A stretch of DNA of 64,000 bases from contig NZ_CP063814.1 of the NCBI RefSeq assembly GCF_015277875.1, positions 1,116,001 to 1,180,000 of the forward strand, given 5' to 3'. This stretch comes from Microbacterium luteum (GTDB lineage: Bacteria > Actinomycetota > Actinomycetes > Actinomycetales > Microbacteriaceae). The position numbers were made by a program, and so were the translations under genes. Positions 59,318 to 64,000 of this stretch are shown in pieces. The notes beneath the pieces were generated by a model that worked only from the letters and a program-made list of their open reading frames with translations, was not told the DNA's origin and did not search any database. Every line of letters begins with the position of its first letter. Position 1 is the stretch's first letter.

Positions 59318-59490
59318 GCTCCTGCATCGAAACGAAAGAAGGCGCCGAGGTCGCCGACCTCCGTGAGAGAGGCAAGGACCTCGGCGCTTCCTTCCTGCCG
59401 CTGTCGAGCGATCAGGCCGACTCGATCAGGGCTGCTCTGATCGAGTCCATCGGTACTGCTCGTGAGGAACGAAACGCGGAGCGATCTTGA
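59314..59490 (+). CDS. 58-residue small protein at the end of the transfer operon
   Basis: From GTG 59314, which overlaps the DUF4913 stop (GTGA). MSSCIETKEGAEVADLRERGKDLGASFLPLSSDQADSIRAALIES (cited in part); the C-terminal part looks like one amphipathic helix. It is convergent with and overlaps the end of the integrase gene by 65 bases. A directionality factor for the integrase would be small like this, but nothing in the sequence proves that role. Confidence 0.55.
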   Translation: MSSCIETKEGAEVADLRERGKDLGASFLPLSSDQADSIRAALIESIGTAREERNAERS

Positions 59491-60961
59491 TGCGGTTCGG
59501 GTCGAACTTGCCGCCCAACCGCGGTGCCTTGACCACGCGAATGTCCAGCAAGAGCTTGACGATCCGTCGCTTCTCCAACAGGTCCAGCCGCTCCCACGCG
59601 CTCTCGATGTCCTCGGCCTGCAACAGCCGAAGCACGTCGTCGTCGGAGACCGGAGGCACCGTCGCCTTCGCCGCCTGCTCAATCTCCGGGTTCAGACGCC
59701 GCTCGATGCTCGACAGCATCGTGAGACTGATCCTGCCTGCGGCGTATTCCTCGGCGGCCTCGTCGAGCCGCTGGCGAAGCCGCGCGACCTGAGCCTCGGC
59801 TTCCTGGACGCGCTCCTGCCAGTTCTCGCTTGGCCCGGCGATCACCGCCAAGCTCTCAGGCTTCGAGAGCCAGCCCAGCAGGGCGCCAACCACGTAAGCA
59901 TCAGTGCGAGGGATGTCGATGCTGATCCTCCGACATCCGACAGTCGGGCAGGCGTAGTTGTCGCGGCGCGTCCCGTCCTTACGCGGCACCATCCCATGCA
60001 GACGGACCAGCGGCCCCGAGCAGTAGCCGCACTTCGCGATGAACGACAGCAGCCACTTCGGATGGCTGTGGTTGTCCTCCTCGACGTACCGGGTACGGCG
60101 TGCTCGATCTTCGAGCACCCGGTTGACCTGCTCCCAGCGGTCACGAGGGATGATCGCCGGCCAGTCCGCCTCACCGATCACCTTGCCCTGATACTTCCGC
60201 AGGCCGGCGATCGTCGGGCTCCTGAGCATCTGCCGCAGCGTCGAGTTCATCCAGCCGCGCGAGTGGTCAGAGGTCGGCTTCATCGGAGTCGGAACACCGG
60301 CCTTGTTCAGTCGGGTGACGATCGCGTTCATCGGAACGCCACTCAGAATCTCGTCCACGGCGTTGACGATGATCGCGGCCTTCTCCGGGTCGATTTCCTG
60401 ACGGAGAAGCACCCCGGTGTGCTCGTCATAAACGCGGCGGTAGCCGAACGGAAGACGACCGTGTGGCCTGCCCTGCTGCGCGTGCAGGCGCACCGTGCGG
60501 AGCTGTCGCTCCCGGATCACCGCGGCGTCCTTCTCGGCGGTCAGGAACTCCAAACCCATCATGAACGCATCGTCGCTCCGGGCGAAGTCATAGACCCGTC
60601 CCTTCGTCAGATACAGCACCCCGGCCTCCTGGCAGGCGGCGCGGAGCTGGACGTAGGCCAACAGCTCGCGGCCTGCACGCGACGGCTCCCAGGTCACGAA
60701 GGCGTCGTACTGCTTCGACGCGATCAGGCGCAGGGCTTCCTCGAAACCCTCGCGCTCGCGGGTGCGCCACTGCGAAGCGGAGCGGTTGGCGTCGGTGATG
60801 ACCTTGCCAACGTGCCACGTCTGCTGATCGCACCAGGAGCGGCAGTCCGTCTCTTGATCGTCGGTGGATCGCATGAGGTACTGGCGATCCATCGAGGCTC
60901 GGGTGTAGATGAGAGCGTTGACCTCATCATCGGTCGGTCGGGTGAGTGTTTGCGTTTTCAT
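59426..60961 (-). CDS. int: Large serine recombinase (element integrase)
   Basis: 511 residues from ATG 60961. The resolvase-type catalytic domain has YTRASMDRQ with the nucleophile Ser23, then DANRSASQWRTREREGFEEAL, RAGRELLAYVQL and FLTAEKDAAVIRERQLRTVRLHAQQGRPHGRLPFGYRR (cited in parts). The recombinase domain (GVPMNAIVTRLNKAGVPTPM, MLRSPTIAGLRKYQG), a zinc ribbon (CGYCSGPLVRLHG, YACPTVGC) and a coiled coil (about 395-440) follow, as in phage-type large integrases. It starts 40 bases inside attR and reads away from it. No adjacent excision factor was recognised. Confidence 0.95.
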   Translation of the reverse strand: MKTQTLTRPTDDEVNALIYTRASMDRQYLMRSTDDQETDCRSWCDQQTWHVGKVITDANRSASQWRTREREGFEEALRLIASKQYDAFVTWEPSRAGRELLAYVQLRAACQEAGVLYLTKGRVYDFARSDDAFMMGLEFLTAEKDAAVIRERQLRTVRLHAQQGRPHGRLPFGYRRVYDEHTGVLLRQEIDPEKAAIIVNAVDEILSGVPMNAIVTRLNKAGVPTPMKPTSDHSRGWMNSTLRQMLRSPTIAGLRKYQGKVIGEADWPAIIPRDRWEQVNRVLEDRARRTRYVEEDNHSHPKWLLSFIAKCGYCSGPLVRLHGMVPRKDGTRRDNYACPTVGCRRISIDIPRTDAYVVGALLGWLSKPESLAVIAGPSENWQERVQEAEAQVARLRQRLDEAAEEYAAGRISLTMLSSIERRLNPEIEQAAKATVPPVSDDDVLRLLQAEDIESAWERLDLLEKRRIVKLLLDIRVVKAPRLGGKFDPNRIKIAPRFVPHEQYRWTRSEQP

Positions 60962-61000
60962 GGCGATCAGGTGCTCCGTGCTGTACGGGGTTCCTGATTG

Positions 61001-61013
61001 CTGGACGAGCCCA
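61001..61013. repeat. attR core (13 bp direct repeat with attL)
   Basis: CTGGACGAGCCCA, identical to 809-821, followed here by the host continuation CGAACGATCTCGAC. It lies 40 bases upstream of the integrase start. Confidence 0.85.
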
Positions 61014-61489
61014 CGAACGATCTCGACACCGACATGCTCGCGGCCATGGAGGATCTGCTGGACACGTGGCCGGGCACGCTCCTGGTCGTCTCGCACGACC
61101 GGTACTTCCTCGAGCGCGTCACCGATCAGCAGTACGCGATCCTCGGCGGGCACCTGCGCCACCTGCCCGGGGGCGTCGACGAGTACCTGCGCCTGCGCGC
61201 GCTCGAGGAGCGCGAGGGGTCGTCGACGGGGCCCGGGTCGACGGGTGCTGCACCGGAACCCGGCCTGTCCGGTGCGCAGCTGCGTGCCGCGCAGAAGGAG
61301 ATGGCGGCGCTGGAGCGGCGGCTGGAGAGGCTCGAGGGATCGATCGACGCCGCGCGCACGGGGCTGGCCGACCACGATCAGTCGGACTACGTCGGGCTGG
61401 GCGAGGAGATGGCGAAGATCACGGCGATGGAGGCCGAGCGCGACGACATCGAGCAGAAGTGGTTCGCCCTCACGGAGCAGGTGGGCTGA
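61001..61489 (+). pseudogene. 3' part of the disrupted host ABC-F ATPase gene
   Basis: Encodes [58 protein letters not shown] (cited in part): the rest of Walker B, the switch His and the C-terminal coiled coil (QLRAAQKEMAALERRLERLEGS onward). It continues the fragment at 1-821 in frame. There is no ribosome site before the only in-frame start (TTG 60998), so it is not expected to be translated alone. Its end overlaps the marR gene by about 20 bases. Confidence 0.92.
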
Positions 61490-61991
61490 CCGGAGCCGCG
61501 TCGAACCCGAGGCTCAGTTTGCGCAGCAACCCGGCGAGGCGGTCGCGGTCGGTGCGCGAGAGGGAATCGAGCAGGAGCGCCTCCGCGTCGACGAGCCGGG
61601 TGATGGCGGCGTCGACCCGGGTGCGCCCGTCGTCGGTGAGGGTGACGAGGATGCTGCGCCCGTCCGCCGGGTCGGACTCGCGATGCACGAGCCGGCGACC
61701 GACCAGCCGGTCGATGCGATTGGTCATCGTGCCGCTGGAGACGAGTGTCTGCTGCAGCAGCTGCTTGGGGCTGAGCTGGAAGGGCTCGCCCGCGCGGCGC
61801 AGCGCCGACAGCACATCCCACTCCCACGGTTCCAGCTCGCTGCGCCGGAATGCCTCGCGGCGAGCACGGTCCAGGTGGCGGGAGAGCCGATCGACGCGAG
61901 ACAGCACCTCGAGGGGGGAGAAGTCCAGGTCGGGGCGCTGGACGCCCCACGCGCCGACGATGCGATCGACTTCGTCGGCGGCGGTGGTCAT
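61470..61991 (-). CDS. MarR-family transcriptional regulator
   Basis: 173 residues. Winged-helix core: ELEPWEWDVLSALRRAG, LSPKQLLQQTLVSSGTMTNRIDRLVGRRLVHRESDPADGRSILVTLTDDGR (cited in part). N-terminal and C-terminal helices form the dimer part. MarR proteins usually sense small molecules and repress efflux or catabolic genes. It belongs to the host, convergent with the ABC-F 3' fragment, and its neighbour lacI is in the same direction 42 bases upstream. Confidence 0.92.
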   Translation of the reverse strand: MTTAADEVDRIVGAWGVQRPDLDFSPLEVLSRVDRLSRHLDRARREAFRRSELEPWEWDVLSALRRAGEPFQLSPKQLLQQTLVSSGTMTNRIDRLVGRRLVHRESDPADGRSILVTLTDDGRTRVDAAITRLVDAEALLLDSLSRTDRDRLAGLLRKLSLGFDAAPVSPPAP

Positions 61992-62033
61992 CGTTCCATT
62001 ATCACCGGTCTTCTCGCCGCGCCACGAGATCCG

Positions 62034-63050
62034 TCACGCGCTCTCGCGGACGATGAGCTTCGTGGGGAGGATCATGGTCCGAGGCTCTCCGCCGGCGATC
62101 GCCTCCAGGAGCAGGCTCACCATGTGCTCGCTGAGCTCCCGCCATGGCTGGCGCATCGTGGTCAGGGGTGGATCGTGCTCCTCGGCGAGTCCGGAGTCGT
62201 CGAAGCCCGCCACCGCGATGTCGTCGGGCACGCGCAATCCCTCCTTCTTCAGCGTCGCCACCGCACCGGCGGCCATGAGGTCGGATGCGGCGAAGACGGC
62301 GTCGATGTCGCGCGTGCGCCCGAGCAGCGTCGACATCGCCACGGCGCCGGATTCTCGTGTGTAGTCGCCGGCGACGACGAGATCGGGATCGAACAGGTCG
62401 TCCATCTCGCTCCGGAATCCGCGCAGGCGGTAGCGCCCGCCGGGGGTGTCGTCGGGACCCGCGATCATCGCGATGCGGCGGTACCCTCGGGAGAGGAGGT
62501 AGCGCGTCATCTCGCGCGCCGATCCCTCCTCGTCCACGGCGACGGCCGGAAGGTTGCCGGCGAGCCCCAGCGGGTCGCCCGAGCACACGACCGGTACTCC
62601 GGCCGCGCGCAGGGAGCCGACGAGCGGGTCCTGCTCGTGCGAGGAGATCAGGAGGACGCCGTCGACGTGGCCGGCGCTCACGAACGAGGCGATGTTAGCG
62701 CGCTCCTGGGGTGTGCCGGCCACGAGCAGGACGAGGGTCATCGATCTCTGGGTGAGAGCTTCGGCCGCCCCGCGCAGCAGCAGGGCGTAGGTGGGGTCGG
62801 AGAAGAGGAGGTGCTGCGGCTCGGTGAGGAGGAACGCGAGTGAGTTGGCACGCCCTGTCGCCAAGCTCCGGGCGTGGTGGTTCGCCGTGTAGCCCGTCTC
62901 GGCGATGGCCCTCTCGACCGCGTCGCGCGCCTCGGGGGAGACCCAGTGGCCGCCGTTGATCACCCGCGACACCGTGCCGCGAGAGACCCCTGCCGTCGCA
63001 GCGACGTCGCGGATCGTCGGCTTGCGCATCGAGATCGGTGCCGTGTCCAC
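62034..63050 (-). CDS. LacI-family transcriptional regulator
   Basis: 338 residues from GTG 63050 (or ATG 63029, seven residues shorter). The DNA-binding domain is PTIRDVAATAGVSRGTVSRVINGGHWVSPEARDAVERAI (cited in part), followed by the hinge NHHARSLATGR and a periplasmic-binding-protein-like sensor domain (LAFLLTEPQHLLFSDPTYALLLRG, VDGVLLISSHEQDP, GYRRIAMIAGPDDTPGGRYRLRGF). It is divergent from the GH42 gene, with two palindromic operators between them, so it should control the galactosidase in response to a sugar. Confidence 0.93.
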   Translation of the reverse strand: MDTAPISMRKPTIRDVAATAGVSRGTVSRVINGGHWVSPEARDAVERAIAETGYTANHHARSLATGRANSLAFLLTEPQHLLFSDPTYALLLRGAAEALTQRSMTLVLLVAGTPQERANIASFVSAGHVDGVLLISSHEQDPLVGSLRAAGVPVVCSGDPLGLAGNLPAVAVDEEGSAREMTRYLLSRGYRRIAMIAGPDDTPGGRYRLRGFRSEMDDLFDPDLVVAGDYTRESGAVAMSTLLGRTRDIDAVFAASDLMAAGAVATLKKEGLRVPDDIAVAGFDDSGLAEEHDPPLTTMRQPWRELSEHMVSLLLEAIAGGEPRTMILPTKLIVRESA

Positions 63051-63066
63051 GATTCCAGACTCTACT

Positions 63067-63152
63067 CTGGGACCGGTCACAGTCCGGTAACGGATCGCGG
63101 TCGGTCTTGACGGATCCCGCGGGTGCGGGGTGATACTGGGACCGGTCACAGT
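63067..63152. promoter_or_regulatory. Two LacI-type operators between lacI and the GH42 gene
   Basis: CTGGGACCGGTCACAG at 63067-63082 and ACTGGGACCGGTCACAGT at 63135-63152 are palindromes around a central CG (GACCGGTC core). They are 68-70 bases apart, so looping or joint control of both divergent genes is possible. Confidence 0.85.
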
Positions 63153-63240
63153 CGCCGGATCGATTCCCGGCAGCCGACGCGCGCGCTTCGGCCACGCGCT
63201 TCGGCAGACAGCATCGGTGACCGAGACGCGACGGAGGGTC

Positions 63241-64000
63241 ATGGCGGGCGACATCGAGTGGCCGAAAGTGGACGGCATCGCCTACGGCGGTGATTACTCG
63301 CCCGAGCAGTGGCCGCGCGAGATCTGGCACGAGGACGTCGCGCTCATGCGCACCGCCGGCGTGAATCTCGTCAGCATCGGCATCTTCTCGTGGGCGCTGC
63401 TGGAGACATCCGAGGGGGTCTTCGACTTCGCCTGGCTCGACGACGTCATCGACCTGCTGCACGAAAACGGGATCCGCGTCGACCTGGGAACCCCGACCGC
63501 GGCACCGCCGGCGTGGTTCTACGCCGCCCATCCCGATGCTCGCGTCGTCACGCGGGACGGTGTCACCCTCACGCACGGCTCCCGGGGCATGGCCTCGCAC
63601 TCGGCGCCGGCCTACCGTGAGGCGATCGTGCGGATCACCGACGCGCTGGCGGAGCGTTACGCGAACCACCCGGCCGTCGTCATGTGGCACGTCCACAACG
63701 AGTACGGCACGCCCGTCGGGGAGGACTACTCGGCGCACGCCGTCGCCGCGTTCCGTGTGTGGCTGCAGGAGCGCTACGGTTCCCTCGCCGCCCTGAACGC
63801 CGCCTGGGGGACCGCCTTCTGGGGCCAGTGGTACCACGCCTGGGAGGAGATCTCCGCCCCGGCGGCATCCGCATCCGTCGTCAACCCGGCCCAGCGGCTC
63901 GACTACGCCCGGTTCACCGACGACCAGCTGCGCGAATGCTTCATCCTCGAGCGCGACACCATCCGGCGGCACGCCACCCAGCCGGTCACGACCAACTTCA
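63241..64000 (+). CDS. GH42-family beta-galactosidase, N-terminal part (runs off the window)
   Basis: Starts at ATG 63241 with GGAGGGT just upstream and remains open to the window end (253 codons). The TIM-barrel start of GH42 is clear: GIAYGGDYSPEQWPREIWHEDVALMRTAGVNLVSIGIFSWALLE (cited in part), GTPTAAPPAWFYAAHPD and MWHVHNEYGTPVG, whose Glu at about residue 154 is the expected acid/base. The nucleophile Glu lies beyond the window. No signal peptide, so it probably cleaves galactosides in the cytoplasm. Confidence 0.93.
   Translation, partial: MAGDIEWPKVDGIAYGGDYSPEQWPREIWHEDVALMRTAGVNLVSIGIFSWALLETSEGVFDFAWLDDVIDLLHENGIRVDLGTPTAAPPAWFYAAHPDARVVTRDGVTLTHGSRGMASHSAPAYREAIVRITDALAERYANHPAVVMWHVHNEYGTPVGEDYSAHAVAAFRVWLQERYGSLAALNAAWGTAFWGQWYHAWEEISAPAASASVVNPAQRLDYARFTDDQLRECFILERDTIRRHATQPVTTNF

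Larger units (their letters stand above)
822..61000. mobile_element. Integrative and conjugative element inserted in an ABC-F gene
   Basis: The host ABC-F gene is split exactly at a 13-bp sequence that appears at both junctions (809-821 and 61001-61013). Everything between is foreign: a large serine recombinase ending about 40 bp from the right junction, a MobF relaxase, a TraG/VirD4 coupling protein, a VirB4-like ATPase and other type IV secretion genes, ArdC, primase and ParB. Cargo is metal response, cytochrome c maturation, disulfide and persulfide chemistry. Joining the two flanks at the shared core restores one open ABC-F frame. Whether the element is still mobile is unknown: the wall hydrolase gene is frameshifted and no excisionase or directionality factor was recognised. 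Confidence 0.9.

Noticed and set aside
59314..59490. Small gene as the recombination directionality factor of the integrase
   Set aside because: Size and place would permit it, but there is no sequence evidence, and it is coupled to the transfer operon and not to the integrase.
60998..61489. 3' half of the ABC-F gene as a separate expressed gene starting at TTG 60998
   Set aside because: No ribosome site, the start is formed by chance at the junction, and the product would lack both ATP-binding P-loops.
1..64000. tRNA, rRNA or tmRNA genes as integration targets
   Set aside because: None was recognised near either junction; the protein-coding target explains both ends.

Overview
The window is high-GC actinobacterial DNA. 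Leaderless or GTG starts, CmtR-type metal sensors, system II cytochrome c maturation and SCO6880/DUF2637/DUF4913-type conjugation genes all point to the order Micrococcales; a Microbacterium-like host is my best guess. Host chromosome is seen only at the two ends. On the left lies the 5' part of a Uup-like ABC-F ATPase gene. On the right lie the 3' part of that same gene, then a MarR regulator, a LacI regulator with its operators, and the start of a GH42 beta-galactosidase.

Between the halves of the ABC-F gene sits a ~60.2 kb integrative and conjugative element (ICE, about 822-61000). A 511-residue large serine recombinase next to the right end most likely inserted it. The two junctions share a 13-bp core that encodes the Walker B motif of the second ATPase domain. 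The first gene inside the left end is a complete second copy of the ABC-F gene. Its GTG start overlaps the stop codon of the truncated host reading frame (TAGTG), so the element seems to replace the function it destroys.

Transfer and maintenance genes form two blocks. On the left are a DprA-like protein and a 1188-residue MobF relaxase-helicase. On the right (42.3-59.5 kb) are ArdC-like, primase, DUF2637 and ParB genes, then a type IV secretion set: VirB8-like, cell-wall hydrolase (frameshifted), two small pilin-like proteins, VirB6/TrbL-like, SCO6880-like, VirB4-like, TraG/VirD4 coupling protein and DUF4913. Five iteron-like ~20-bp repeats lie between the VirB4-like and TraG genes.

The cargo is dominated by thiol chemistry outside the cytoplasm. 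A composite transposon (9177-25759), bounded by two direct copies of a 1307-bp IS5/IS427-type IS, interrupts a cytosine methyltransferase gene of the ICE. It carries CmtR/CadD metal-response genes, a ResA-CcdA-ResB-DsbA-Lnt-CcsB cytochrome c and lipoprotein maturation operon, LspA, a VKOR gene split by an ISL3 element, and a CYP152-like P450. IS481, ISL3 and IS256 elements lie in or beside it, each with a clear target duplication.

The second cargo block (27.2-42.1 kb) holds a persulfide module (CstR-like repressor, MBL-rhodanese protein, rhodanese, TSUP transporter, thioredoxin, second Lnt) with three 16-bp CsoR/CstR-type operators. It also holds a DsbA-CcdA-lipoprotein module whose promoter region carries BlaI-like palindromes, divergent from a membrane protein-BlaI-M56 peptidase operon. 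Several genes are broken: dcm (nonsense codon plus transposon), VKOR (ISL3), rhodanese-DUF2892 (frameshift) and the conjugation wall hydrolase (frameshift). No tRNA, rRNA or CRISPR array was seen.
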